The position numbers were made by a program, and so were the translations under genes. Of a stretch of 64,000 nucleotides of DNA, positions 37,849 through 46,844 are shown one piece after another. The notes under the pieces are model-generated. The model ran no database searches and was not told the DNA's origin. It saw only the letters and a list, made by a program, of their open reading frames with translations. The DNA is from Dyella terrae (lineage in GTDB: Bacteria > Pseudomonadota > Gammaproteobacteria > Xanthomonadales > Rhodanobacteraceae), in NCBI RefSeq assembly GCF_022394535.1, contig NZ_CP089414.1, positions 4,898,001 through 4,962,000 on the forward strand, read 5' to 3'. The stretch's first letter is position 1, and each line of letters starts with the position of its first letter.

Positions 37849-38710
37849 ACCGCTGATTCTGGATTTCGACGGCTCGGTCGGCCCGATCCCGGGTGCGACG
37901 GAGATCGCGTTGTCCGACTGGCAAGAGGCCATCCGCTTCGGCTGCACGGTGCGCACGTTCAATCGTCTGCGTGACTACCTCGATCGGACGCTGCCGGAAA
38001 ACTACGGCACGGTGTTGATGGGGTCGGGTGATTACCACCACCTGACATGGCCGTTGGTGCAGCGTCAGCGTGCTCGTGGCCCATTCCAATTGGTGGTGTT
38101 CGACAACCATCCCGACAACATGCGTTTTCCGTGGGGCATCCACTGTGGATCGTGGGTTCGCCGCGTGGCCATGTTGCCGTTCGTGACCCACGTGCACGTG
38201 GTGGGCATCACTTCGGGCGACATCAGCGCTAAGCACGCGTGGGAGAACTACCTGCGTCCACTTCAAGCGGGCAAGCTCACCTACTGGTGCATGGATGTGG
38301 ACGTGGATTGGGCGGCGAAGCTGGGGCTGAGTGATGCTTTCCGTCGTTTCGACGATCCTGACGCGCTCACCTGCGCGTTTGTGCAGCAATTGAAACAAGC
38401 GCCGCAGCCGACGTACCTATCTATCGACAAGGATGCTTTCAGCGTCGATACCGCGCGCACCAATTGGGATCAAGGGCGCCTGGAAGAGTCGCATGCCATG
38501 GCCATCATCGATGCTCTGCGAGGCCGCATTGTGGCGAGTGACATCAACGGCGAGGTGTCGGCGTACCGGTACCGCGCTTGGTGGAAGCGTCTGCTGAGTG
38601 GCATGGACGGGCAGGAGCCTGTGCCACAGAGCGAACTGGATGCATGGCAGGCGCAGCAGCGATCATTCAACACGCGCCTGCTGGCGGCCATTGCCGAAAG
38701 CAGCGTGTAA
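37835..38710 (+). CDS. Arginase-fold (ureohydrolase-like) protein
   Basis: A 291-residue protein with the pattern of the binuclear manganese centre of arginases: SGDYHH (H68 or H69), FDNHPDN (D90, H92, D94) and LSIDKDAF (D198, D200), matching GDH, DAHxD and SxDxD of the family. It is otherwise distant from arginase, agmatinase and formiminoglutamase, with its own blocks GIHCGSW and YWCMDVDVDW. It is probably a hydrolase of an amidino or amide bond, or a deacetylase-like enzyme. It overlaps the FemAB-like gene by 14 bases. Function in the cluster is unknown. Confidence 0.82.
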   Translation: MNRREPLILDFDGSVGPIPGATEIALSDWQEAIRFGCTVRTFNRLRDYLDRTLPENYGTVLMGSGDYHHLTWPLVQRQRARGPFQLVVFDNHPDNMRFPWGIHCGSWVRRVAMLPFVTHVHVVGITSGDISAKHAWENYLRPLQAGKLTYWCMDVDVDWAAKLGLSDAFRRFDDPDALTCAFVQQLKQAPQPTYLSIDKDAFSVDTARTNWDQGRLEESHAMAIIDALRGRIVASDINGEVSAYRYRAWWKRLLSGMDGQEPVPQSELDAWQAQQRSFNTRLLAAIAESSV

Positions 38711-38817
38711 CCGAGGGCGTTGACCATCGTCCCTGCCGGTAGTCGCGTGGTTGCCGGCCAGGACAGGTGATTTGCAGGCGTGTCGAGAGCCGGCTTGTTC
38801 CGGCGTTATCCGAAGCG

Positions 38818-39642
38818 ATGCCACCCATGACCGAACACTTTCCCGCCAGTCGCCGTGCACTCGTGTATCTCGCCATGGCCTTCGGCATTACCTGGGTGGC
38901 ATGGGGCATCCTGGTCGTGCTCGCCCAGCGGCAGTTCACGAGCTATGGCGCATGGCCCTACATGACGTTGTACGTGTTGGGTGGATTGGGGCCGACCATC
39001 GCCGCCTACCTGGCCGTGTGGCGCACGCCGGAACAGGCGCCGGTGCGTGAGTTCAATCAGCGCCTGTTGCGCTGGCGCGTGCGTCCCGTGTGGTATCTGC
39101 TGGCGCTGGGCCTGCCCCTTGCATTGGGCTTCATCGCCATCGGCGTCGCGGTGGCGCTGAAGCCTGCGCTGGGAGCCTCGGTCGATATCAAGTCGTGGTA
39201 TCTGTTTCCGCAGTACCTGCTGATGACCATCATTGGTGGTGGACTCGAAGAATTCGGCTGGCGTGGTGTCACGCAAGAGGAATGGGGGCGAGTCATCGGC
39301 CCTACGCGTGCAGCGCTGCTGATTGGACCGATTTGGGCGCTATGGCATCTGCCATTGTTCTTCCTGCCCGGTGTGGTTCAGTACCACGCGAGCTTCGAGC
39401 TGTTCCTGGTGGGCATCATGGGTAATGCGCTGCTGTTGGGCTGGCTCTACAGCCGCACGCGCAGCATTCTGCTGTGCGTGCTCATGCACGCGGCAATCAA
39501 TGCGGTGCTGATGATGGGCATAAACGTGCCGACGGGCATGGGTATGGGCCTGGTGGGGCCGTGCCTGAGCCTTTGCGTTGGCGCCCTGTTGTTCCTGTCG
39601 ATGGGACGGCGATCGGAGCAGCAAGAGACCGCCGCGCGCTGA
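38818..39642 (+). CDS. CPBP-family intramembrane protease (Abi/CAAX type)
   Basis: A 274-residue membrane protein with about eight hydrophobic segments. The family's catalytic motifs are present: EEFGWRG (the EExxxR motif), then WHLPLFF and HAAINAV with the metal-binding His residues. Bacterial CPBP proteins process peptides or, as MroQ/Abi types, act in maturation of secreted peptides; many have unknown substrates. The start ATG 38818 is followed by a second Met at 38827. It is on the same strand as the FemAB-like and arginase-like genes, about 107 bases further on, and may belong to the same transcript. Confidence 0.85.
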   Translation: MPPMTEHFPASRRALVYLAMAFGITWVAWGILVVLAQRQFTSYGAWPYMTLYVLGGLGPTIAAYLAVWRTPEQAPVREFNQRLLRWRVRPVWYLLALGLPLALGFIAIGVAVALKPALGASVDIKSWYLFPQYLLMTIIGGGLEEFGWRGVTQEEWGRVIGPTRAALLIGPIWALWHLPLFFLPGVVQYHASFELFLVGIMGNALLLGWLYSRTRSILLCVLMHAAINAVLMMGINVPTGMGMGLVGPCLSLCVGALLFLSMGRRSEQQETAAR

Positions 39643-39651
39643 GCGTGGTCG

Positions 39652-40902
39652 TCAGGTTGCTGCGGCGCGCTCCAGCGTCGTGCAGATCGACTCGAACGTC
39701 GTCTCATCCAGCCACGGGCTGTTGGTGATAGTGAGGGACCGCGCAGCGAAGCTGCGCGCATTCGGCAGTGGCGTATCGGCGACGATCTCGCGCAGATAGC
39801 CGTAGTCGGGCAGGGCATGGATAAACAGGCGGCTGACGCCGAGTCCGGCTGTCCACAGCGTTTCCAGCGCGGCATCGCGCCTTGCCTCGTCCCGCAGCGT
39901 AAGCAGCAGGAATGGCCACACACCCTGCAGGCCGGGCCTGTCGTCGAACACGGTGATGCCGGGAATCCGGCGCAGGCGTTCCACGCGGCGTAGCGCCTGC
40001 GCCCGTGTTGCGTCGAGGAAGGCTGGCAAACGCGGCAACGCACGTGCGCCGACGGCCTGTCGCCATCCACTCACCGTATGCAGCGGAATATCCGGGCCGA
40101 AATCATCGCCGACGGCAGCGACAGGATCGTTCTCTGCCAGCGCCTTACGCAGTGGGCGTCCATAGGCGAGCGACAGCAGCGATGGGCGATAGGCCAGCGT
40201 GTAGCCGATCAGCTCCAGCGCGCGTTGCCAGTCCATCTTCGCATCAGAGTGGATAGTGGCGTCATGGCTGGCGGCGAACGCATCGCGCAACACCGGGTCG
40301 CGCGTCAGCAGCAGGCCGCCCTCGAACAGCGTGAGGCCTTTGCCCACGGCGAGACTGAAGAAACCGGCGTCCCCGAGCAGGCCGACGGTGTGTTCGCCGT
40401 GCTTAGCACCAAGCGCCTGGGCGGCGTCTTCCAGTACGTAGGCGCCCATGCGATGTGCAACGTCGAGCGCTGCGTTTACGTCGGCCACCCGGCCCGCGAG
40501 ATGCGTCGGTACGATGGCCAGCGTGCGTGGCCCTGCCAGGGTGCAGAGCTGGACGAAGTCCATGTCGAAATGATCGGTAGCGAGATCGCACAAGCGAAGC
40601 TTGAGTCCCGCGCGATGGATGGCAAGTGCCACCAGCGGACAGGTCCACGCGGGAACGATCACTTCGTCGCGTTGCGGTCGCAGGCGATGCATCGCGCGCA
40701 ACGCCACCACCATGGCGGCGGTGCCGGAGCATTCGAGTTGCAGATGATCCACACCGAGCCAGTCGGCGACACGTTCGGCGAACGGCGCGCGGCCGGGCCA
40801 GAGGTCGGTCAGGCGCAGCGGCAGTCCGGCAGTGGGCGGCAGCTCGCGCACGTCATTTCCCGGCAGCGACGCCCAGCGCACCCTTGGCTTCGGTCGGTGC
40901 AT
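39652..40902 (-). CDS. DegT/DnrJ/EryC1/StrS-family PLP aminotransferase
   Basis: A 416-residue fold-type I aminotransferase of the sugar-aminotransferase family. The PLP lysine is K188 in LAVGKGLTLFEGG, and the cofactor-binding Asp is D159 in EDAAQALGA; the ECSGTAAMVVALRA phosphate-binding block lies near 57-70. Members transaminate nucleotide-linked keto-sugars, but some act on other ketones. The start is uncertain: the ATG used overlaps the upstream membrane-protein gene by 50 bases, while a GTG at 40851 would begin two bases past that stop with GGGA upstream. It is the last gene of a four-gene minus operon. Confidence 0.88.
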   Translation of the reverse strand: MHRPKPRVRWASLPGNDVRELPPTAGLPLRLTDLWPGRAPFAERVADWLGVDHLQLECSGTAAMVVALRAMHRLRPQRDEVIVPAWTCPLVALAIHRAGLKLRLCDLATDHFDMDFVQLCTLAGPRTLAIVPTHLAGRVADVNAALDVAHRMGAYVLEDAAQALGAKHGEHTVGLLGDAGFFSLAVGKGLTLFEGGLLLTRDPVLRDAFAASHDATIHSDAKMDWQRALELIGYTLAYRPSLLSLAYGRPLRKALAENDPVAAVGDDFGPDIPLHTVSGWRQAVGARALPRLPAFLDATRAQALRRVERLRRIPGITVFDDRPGLQGVWPFLLLTLRDEARRDAALETLWTAGLGVSRLFIHALPDYGYLREIVADTPLPNARSFAARSLTITNSPWLDETTFESICTTLERAAAT

Positions 40903-41296
40903 CGCCTTCCGGATGCGCACCGCTCTCCGCGAAGGCCAGGCAGATGATGCCCGCCACGATGGTGGCCGCCCCGAGTACACGCGGCAAGGTCAGCGGCTCA
41001 TGGAACAGCCACACGGAGAACAGCATTACGCTCACCACTTCCAGATGGGTCACGGCGAATGCGGGACCGATCGGCGCGTGCTTGAGCAGCGTCATCCAAG
41101 TGAAGAAGTTGCCGACGTAGCCGATCACCGCGACGTAGATCCACGGATGGCCGAACACGCGCACGATCCACGCCCAGTTTGCTTCGGGCGGAAAGGCATG
41201 GTCGCCGGCGTACTTAAAGCTGAGCTGCACGAGCGTGTCGAACAGCACCAGGATGGTGAAGCCGATGGCGTAGAAACGGACAAGACTCTTCGTCAT
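40853..41296 (-). CDS. Small EamA/SMR-like membrane protein, second of a pair
   Basis: A 147-residue protein with four membrane segments and the motif LVQLSFKYAG near residue 25, typical of EamA/SMR half-size transporters such as ArnE/ArnF and EmrE. The C-terminal tail (AHPEGDAPTEAKGALGVAAGK) is soluble and polar. It starts one base after the stop codon of the related 121-residue gene. Two adjacent half-size proteins of this type usually form a heterodimer that flips or exports a lipid-linked or amphipathic substrate. It may work on the product of the neighbouring enzymes. Confidence 0.85.
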   Translation of the reverse strand: MTKSLVRFYAIGFTILVLFDTLVQLSFKYAGDHAFPPEANWAWIVRVFGHPWIYVAVIGYVGNFFTWMTLLKHAPIGPAFAVTHLEVVSVMLFSVWLFHEPLTLPRVLGAATIVAGIICLAFAESGAHPEGDAPTEAKGALGVAAGK

Positions 41297-41297
41297 T

Positions 41298-41663
41298 TCA
41301 GCCGCCCCCCGCCACGCCGACAATGCATACACCCGCTGTCACCAACAGGATGCCGGTCACGCGCAACGGCGTCAGCTTCTCTTTGAACAGGATGCGTCCT
41401 GCGATCATGACCACCACGATGTTGATCGAGCCCAGCAGCACGCCTTCCGACAGATCGACCAGCGACAGGAAGGCGATCCACACCAGGAACTCGGCGACGT
41501 ACGAGAACACGCCGATCCAGATCCACGGCCGTGCGGCCATGTACTTCCAGCGGGCGAGACCGTCACCGGCACGCGGATCGCCGGCCGCTGCCTTGAAAGA
41601 CAGCTGGCCGACGGTGTCGAGCGTGACGTTGAGCAGCCACAACGCAATCACCAAAGGACTCAT
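41298..41663 (-). CDS. Small EamA/SMR-like membrane protein, first of a pair
   Basis: A 121-residue protein with four membrane segments and the motif TVGQLSFKAAAG near residue 16, clearly related to the next gene downstream and to ArnE/ArnF-type half transporters. It has LSEGVLLGSINIVVVMIAGRILFKEKLTPLRV, a typical EamA C-terminal half. It lies nine bases after the hydrolase stop and one base before the second small membrane gene, so the two are co-translated in a fixed ratio. I expect a heterodimer. Confidence 0.86.
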   Translation of the reverse strand: MSPLVIALWLLNVTLDTVGQLSFKAAAGDPRAGDGLARWKYMAARPWIWIGVFSYVAEFLVWIAFLSLVDLSEGVLLGSINIVVVMIAGRILFKEKLTPLRVTGILLVTAGVCIVGVAGGG

Positions 41664-41672
41664 GGCGAGTCC

Positions 41673-42512
41673 TCAGGCCGCAGCGCGGGCGGCGGGTTCG
41701 TAGGTGGCGGCAATCTGGCGGAAGAATTCCGCCGAACGATCAGTCAGTAGGCGACGTTCCCGATCCACCGTGATCATGTGGTAGCTGTCCTTCAGCCACA
41801 GTGTTTCCACCGGGCCAGACACCGATCGCTGCACGAGGTAAGCGTTCTCGATGCTGGCGATATCGTCCTCGGTCGCATGGGCGATCAGGCAGGGCGCGGT
41901 CACCTTGGGCAGCTCGCGCTTCACCACGGCGGCCATGTTGTACATCTCAGCCAGCGACGGCCACGGGTTGCCGGGCAGGCCGGCTGCGGCGCTGTCGCCG
42001 CTCAGCATGGCGCCGCTGATCTGCGCGCGCAGGCGCTCGTCGCGGATGCCGTACGGTTCCTCCTCGTGCACCATGCGGTGCTTGCCGATGCCGAGCTTGT
42101 GCAGCATCGGCAGCAGGAACGAGAACTTGCCGAACCACGGAATCGCCCAGCCGTCATAGCGGAAGGTGGCGCCATACACGCCCACGCCCTTCACCCATTC
42201 CGGGCGCTCGGCGGCGAGCTTGAGCGCCAGCACGGCACCCATGGACAGGCCGGCCACGAACAGGTGGTCCACCTCGTGGCGGTACTTCTCCGCCGCGGCT
42301 TCCACGCTGGCGTACCAGTCTTCCCAGCCTGTTTTCAGCAGATCGTCGACGTCGCCGCAGTGACCCGCGAGCTGCATGCCGTAGACCGAATAGCCGGCAC
42401 GGTTAAGCCCCTTGCCGAGGAGACGCATCTCCGTCGGGGTGCCCGTCAGGCCGTGAATGAGCAGCACGCCGCTGCGACCGCCTTCGTAGCGGAACTCAAC
42501 ATTCTGAATCAC
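41673..42512 (-). CDS. Alpha/beta hydrolase, carboxylesterase/thioesterase type
   Basis: A 279-residue alpha/beta-hydrolase resembling monoacylglycerol lipase and Est30-type carboxylesterases. The triad is S90 in the nucleophile elbow GLSMGA, D216/D217 in ATEDDIAS and H245 in SYHMITVD; the oxyanion region is LLIHGLTGTP. It starts at GTG 42512 with GGAG upstream. It opens the minus-strand operon hydrolase-EamA-EamA-aminotransferase with gaps of nine, one and about zero bases. In an ACP-based pathway it could release the acyl product as a thioesterase or remove a protecting ester; this is inference. Confidence 0.9.
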   Translation of the reverse strand: MIQNVEFRYEGGRSGVLLIHGLTGTPTEMRLLGKGLNRAGYSVYGMQLAGHCGDVDDLLKTGWEDWYASVEAAAEKYRHEVDHLFVAGLSMGAVLALKLAAERPEWVKGVGVYGATFRYDGWAIPWFGKFSFLLPMLHKLGIGKHRMVHEEEPYGIRDERLRAQISGAMLSGDSAAAGLPGNPWPSLAEMYNMAAVVKRELPKVTAPCLIAHATEDDIASIENAYLVQRSVSGPVETLWLKDSYHMITVDRERRLLTDRSAEFFRQIAATYEPAARAAA

Positions 42513-42805
42513 AGGAGAGCTCCGGTGCCGCAGGCGATGGGGATGGGGCGGCGCGATGCGCGCAGGGAAAAGGGACCGTAAACCATGAAGCTAGTCTGAG
42601 GGTCCACCCTTTCCAAGAACTTTCGGCTTTCCGGACCGGGGGTTAGGAGGCGTCTGATAGGCGCCGTATCACCATGGGTTCAGGCGCGGCCGTTGCCTGC
42701 ACCACTTCGTCGAAAATGGTCATGTTCGCAGCACGATGGCCGACAGTTACGGACAGATGGTGACCGGAAGCGAACAGATGGCGTTGAGTCACCACATCAC
42801 GGAGC

Positions 42806-43315
42806 TCAGCGGCCAAAGTGCCCCTGGCTGCCGCTGACCGAAATGCTCATGCCGCCGCTTGGATGCTCGCAGCTGCCAAAAGCCTGGCTGACCGTGACGC
42901 CTGCCCCGCCGTAGCTGCCGCTCATATGGTTACCGGCCACGACGCCGGTGGTCACGGCACCATGAACCTGCGGCTGGTTGTAGGTGGCGTCGTCGCAGGG
43001 GACGGTGCCCGGGGCAGGGCCGGCGGCGGCCTGGGTGTCGCCCAGCGCGCCGCTGGTGTCGCCGTAGTAGGTGCCCGGCGGGTCCTTGGTGTAGGCGCCG
43101 GTCTGGGCATTGGCCTGTGCGGTGGCATTAGCGTTACCAGACACCGCCTTGCTGGCGTCGGTGGGCGCCGCGGTATTGGAGGCGGCCGCGCTAGCGCTGG
43201 AGGCGGGCAGATTGGCCGGCAGCTTGAGGTTGAGCGGCGTCTCGCTGTTCTGGGCCCAAGCCGTTGCGGCGAGCAGGCTCGCGGCAACGAAAGCGGTGGT
43301 GCGGACGATCTTCAT
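42806..43315 (-). CDS. Exported Ala/Ser/Thr-rich hypothetical protein
   Basis: I do not recognise a family. The 169-residue product has a signal peptide (MKIVRTTAFVAASLLAATAWA, cut before QNSE). The mature part starts with a low-complexity region rich in Ala, Ser, Thr and Asn (about residues 35-75), then KDPPGTYYGDTSG, a Gly/Ala-rich stretch and a Gly/Ser-rich C-terminus ending SGSQGHFGR. It contains only two cysteines. It probably is a periplasmic or surface protein of unknown role. It is separated from parC by a REP-like palindrome. Confidence 0.75.
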   Translation of the reverse strand: MKIVRTTAFVAASLLAATAWAQNSETPLNLKLPANLPASSASAAASNTAAPTDASKAVSGNANATAQANAQTGAYTKDPPGTYYGDTSGALGDTQAAAGPAPGTVPCDDATYNQPQVHGAVTTGVVAGNHMSGSYGGAGVTVSQAFGSCEHPSGGMSISVSGSQGHFGR

Positions 43316-43411
43316 GGGGAAAAACTCCGGGAGCTTAGGGCCTATAACGCATCACCGTCGCCGATGTGCACACATTGTCGTTGGATTCCCGAGCAAGCGG
43401 TGAAGTTCCCG

Positions 43412-43451
43412 CATCCGTGTAGGAGTGCACCTGTGCGCTCCTACACGGATG
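43412..43451. repeat. REP-like palindrome after parC
   Basis: catccgtgtaggag is an exact reverse complement of ctcctacacggatg around a 12-base centre that can extend the stem further (tgcac / gtgcg). Sequences of the gtaggag...ctcctac type are common intergenic palindromes in Pseudomonas and Lysobacterales genomes. It lies directly past the parC stop codon and could also end its mRNA. Confidence 0.75.
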
Positions 43452-43459
43452 AAGCGGCG

Positions 43460-45697
43460 TCAGCCGGTCGTCTCGATGCGCTCCACGCGGCGCAGGCCCT
43501 GCGGCAGCAGACCGCCGCGGGTGGCGCGGCTGCCGCCGTACTCGACCAAGTTCGACCATTTCAGTGTGAGATTGCGCTGGCCGGCGTAGAGCGTGACTTC
43601 GCCCTTGCCCTCGGCGACTACCGCAACGCCGACAACCCTTACGCCTGCGGTGAGTTTGGCCTTGGGCACGTCGATCAGCTTGTTGCCCTTGCCCTTGTCC
43701 AGCTCCGGCAGTTCGGCCACCGAGAACATCAGCAAATGGCCTTCGGTAGTGACCACCACAATGCGATCGCGCGCGGGGTCAGCGCTGACCTGCGGCGTCA
43801 GTACCTTGGCACCGTCACCCAGCGTGATGATTTGCTTGCCGGCCTTGTTGCGGCCAGTGAGTGCCTCGAAGCGGGTTACGAAGCCGTAGCCGTGGTCGGT
43901 GGCCAGGATCAGGCGCGTATCGTTGTCACCGGCGGTGAGTGCGTCGAAGCTGGCGCCCGACGGCGGGCTGAAGCGGCCGGTAAGCGGGTCGCCGTTGCCG
44001 CGCGCGGAGGGCAGGGTGTGCGCAGGCGTTGAGTAGCTGCGGCCGGTGGAGTCGATCACGGCAATCTGCTGCGTGGTGCGCGCCTTTACCGTGGCGAGCA
44101 GGCTGTCGCCTTCGCGGTAGTTCAGTCCATCGGCGTCCACGTCGTGGCCCTTGGCGGCGCGGATCCAGCCCTTCTGGCTCAGCACCACGGTGACCGGTTC
44201 GCTGGCGACCAGTGCGCTTTCGTCCAGTGCCTGCGCGGCGACGCGCTGCACCAGCGGTGAGCGGCGGTCGTCGCCGAACTTGGCGGCGTCGGCGCGCAGC
44301 TCTTCCTTGATCAAACCCTTGAGCTTGGCTGGTGACTTGAGCAGCACGTTGATGCGCGCGCGCTCTTCTTCCAACTGGTCGCGTTCGCCATTGATCTTCA
44401 TTTCCTCAAGGCGTGCCAGCTGGCGCAGCTTGGTCTCGAGGATGTAGTCGGTCTGCTCTTCGCTCAGGCCGAAGCGTGCCATCAGCACGCCCTTGGGCTC
44501 GTCCTCGGTACGGACGATGCGGATCACTTCGTCCAGGTTGAGGTAGGCAATGCGCAAGCCTTCCAACAGGTGCAGGCGACGCTCGACCTTGGCCAGGCGA
44601 TGCTCAAGGCGGCGCGTGACGGTGGTGGTACGGAAGCTGAGCCACTCGGTGAGGATGCGCTTGAGATCCTTCACCTGCGGGCGGCCATCCAGGCCGATCA
44701 TGTTGAGGTTGATGCGGAAGCTCTTCTCCATATCCGTCGTGGCAAAGAGGTGCTGCATGACCTCGGCCGCATCGATACGGTTGGAGCGTGGCACCACGAC
44801 AAGGCGGATCGGGTTTTCGTGATCGGACTCGTCGCGCAGGTCTTCCACCATCGGCAGCTTCTTCGCGCGCATCTGCGCGGCGATCTGCTCGAGGATCTTG
44901 GACGGGCTCACCTGGTGCGGTAGCGCCGTGATGACGATGTTGCCTTCGTCCACGTGATACACGGCGCGCGCGCGCACCGAGCCCGTGCCGTTCTGGTACA
45001 TCGCCAGAAGGTCGTTGCGCGGCGTGATGATTTCCGCCTCGGTCGGATAATCCGGGCCCTGGATGTGCTCACACAGGTCCACGATGGTGGCGTCCGGATC
45101 ATCCAGCAGGCGGATGCACGCACTTACCACTTCGCGCAGGTTGTGCGGCGGGATATCGGTGGCCATGCCCACAGCGATACCCATCGAGCCGTTGAGCAGC
45201 ACGTGCGGTATGCGCGCCGGCAGCCAGCTGGGTTCTTCCAGCGTTCCGTCGAAGTTGGCTACCCAATCCACCGTGCCGTGGCCTAGTTCACCCAGCAGCG
45301 CTTCGGCGATGGGGCTCAGGCGCGACTCGGTGTAGCGCATCGCGGCGAAGCTTTTCGGGTCATCCGGCGAGCCGAAGTTGCCCTGGCCATCCACCAGCGG
45401 GTAGCGGTACGAGAACGGCTGGGCCATCAGCACCATCGCCTCGTAGCACGAGGTGTCGCCGTGCGGATGGAACTTGCCGATGACGTCGCCGATGGTGCGC
45501 GCGGACTTCTTGGGCTTGGCCGAGGCAGCCAGGCCAAGCTCGCTCATGGCATAGACGATGCGACGCTGCACCGGCTTCAGGCCATCGCCCACGAAGGGCA
45601 GGGCGCGATCCAGCACCACGTACATCGAGTAGTCGAGGTAAGCCCGCTCAGCGTACTCCTTGAGCGGGATCTGTTCGAAATTGGCTTGCAAATTCAT
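43460..45697 (-). CDS. parC: DNA topoisomerase IV subunit A
   Basis: Cleaves and rejoins DNA to separate replicated chromosomes, with ParE. The 745-residue product carries the active-site tyrosine Y122 in [10 protein letters not shown], and the quinolone region around [16 protein letters not shown], where the position equal to E. coli S80 is Thr (T82) and the position of E84 is Glu (E86). The C-terminal beta-pinwheel domain (about residues 500-745) is present, with repeats such as [11 protein letters not shown] and [10 protein letters not shown]. Length is normal. parE is not in the window. Confidence 0.97.
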   Translation of the reverse strand: MNLQANFEQIPLKEYAERAYLDYSMYVVLDRALPFVGDGLKPVQRRIVYAMSELGLAASAKPKKSARTIGDVIGKFHPHGDTSCYEAMVLMAQPFSYRYPLVDGQGNFGSPDDPKSFAAMRYTESRLSPIAEALLGELGHGTVDWVANFDGTLEEPSWLPARIPHVLLNGSMGIAVGMATDIPPHNLREVVSACIRLLDDPDATIVDLCEHIQGPDYPTEAEIITPRNDLLAMYQNGTGSVRARAVYHVDEGNIVITALPHQVSPSKILEQIAAQMRAKKLPMVEDLRDESDHENPIRLVVVPRSNRIDAAEVMQHLFATTDMEKSFRINLNMIGLDGRPQVKDLKRILTEWLSFRTTTVTRRLEHRLAKVERRLHLLEGLRIAYLNLDEVIRIVRTEDEPKGVLMARFGLSEEQTDYILETKLRQLARLEEMKINGERDQLEEERARINVLLKSPAKLKGLIKEELRADAAKFGDDRRSPLVQRVAAQALDESALVASEPVTVVLSQKGWIRAAKGHDVDADGLNYREGDSLLATVKARTTQQIAVIDSTGRSYSTPAHTLPSARGNGDPLTGRFSPPSGASFDALTAGDNDTRLILATDHGYGFVTRFEALTGRNKAGKQIITLGDGAKVLTPQVSADPARDRIVVVTTEGHLLMFSVAELPELDKGKGNKLIDVPKAKLTAGVRVVGVAVVAEGKGEVTLYAGQRNLTLKWSNLVEYGGSRATRGGLLPQGLRRVERIETTG

Positions 45698-45864
45698 TGG
45701 GTTGCATCGTTGGCGTGCGCGCGGGCGGCGCGCTTAACCGGACGATGTTGCCAGAAAGGGGGACCGGGGGGCGAGGGGCAGGGGCCAATCCCCGGTGGCA
45801 GCGCCCTTGGGCGCGACCGGGTATCACGATGGTGCAAGAAGCCGGAAGCCGCCGGGGCTCGCGG

Positions 45865-46740
45865 TTATTCCTGAATGCGGGAGGTCTTGATGCCCAGCTT
45901 GCGCAACTGCTCCTGCAGGCTGTCGGGCCCCGCGAGATGGCCCGCACCCACGGCGACGAAGCTCACGCCGGGCTGCTGCATGCGTTCGGCAATGGTTTTC
46001 GCCCAGGCCTGATTACGCTCGACGATCAGGCGCTGGTAGAGCAGCGGGCTGTCCTTGCGCAGATCTTCGTCTTCAATGTGGGCGATGGCAGCGGTATTGC
46101 CACTGCGCCAGGCGTCGATCAGTTCGCGCAGCTTCGCTGGGCCGTCGGCCACTTCCTTGAAGGACTGACGCAGGAAATCCAGCTGCATGGACTCGGGCAG
46201 GTCGGCCAGCATGACGATCTGCTGTTCGGCCGTTTCCAGTCCGTCGACCGGCTTGCCGGCCTGTTGCATGCGGGCCTTGAGCAGCTTGTCCACGCCCTGG
46301 TTCGGATCCAGGCCCGCCTGCATCAGCGGCGCCATGGTCAGCGTGAGGGCCGCCAGCCAGGGACGCATGGGTTGGAGCGACGCTACGCCGCCGGGAAGCT
46401 TGGCGGTTTCCGCCGCCTGTTCCAGCTGCGTGCGCTCCTTCTCGTCGAGCTTGCTGGACAACGGTTGGCTGAGATCCAAGCCGTGCTGCATGACCAACGT
46501 CTGCATGGAGGCCGCGTCGTCGTCGACGATTTCGATGCTCAGGCGCTGACTTTCGTCCAGCGCCTTGTCCAGCGCGGCTGATTTCCAGTTCGTGTCCGCG
46601 GGGAGCAAGTGCACCGTGCCGAACAGGTAGACCGTGGCGTGGTCGTTCTTGGCCACCCACAGGCCGGGCAGAGCCGCCGCTGCCGTGACGAGCAGGAAGT
46701 TCAGAGCCAGCGCGGCGGCCAATCGTCGAAACAGTTTCAA
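45865..46740 (-). CDS. TraB/GumN-family exported protein
   Basis: A 291-residue protein of the TraB/PrgY/GumN family. It starts at TTG 46740, with CGGGA about seven bases upstream, and has an N-terminal hydrophobic export segment ending in AAALPGLW. Conserved blocks are LFGTVHLLPAD (about 44-54) and, at the end, FVAVGAGHLAGPDSLQEQLRKLG, giving two G-x-x-H sites that suggest a metal-dependent hydrolase. The family name comes from gumN of the xanthan cluster, but no other gum gene is in this window. The upstream gene is cfa on the same strand. Confidence 0.88.
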   Translation of the reverse strand: MKLFRRLAAALALNFLLVTAAAALPGLWVAKNDHATVYLFGTVHLLPADTNWKSAALDKALDESQRLSIEIVDDDAASMQTLVMQHGLDLSQPLSSKLDEKERTQLEQAAETAKLPGGVASLQPMRPWLAALTLTMAPLMQAGLDPNQGVDKLLKARMQQAGKPVDGLETAEQQIVMLADLPESMQLDFLRQSFKEVADGPAKLRELIDAWRSGNTAAIAHIEDEDLRKDSPLLYQRLIVERNQAWAKTIAERMQQPGVSFVAVGAGHLAGPDSLQEQLRKLGIKTSRIQE

Positions 46741-46844
46741 TGCAAATCCCGGAGCAAAGGCGGACAACGTGTTATGGCGGGCATGGGCCTTCAGCCTGCA
46801 GATAAGGGCACTATCGTGCGCTGCGTGGCCTGCTGCAAGCGAAA

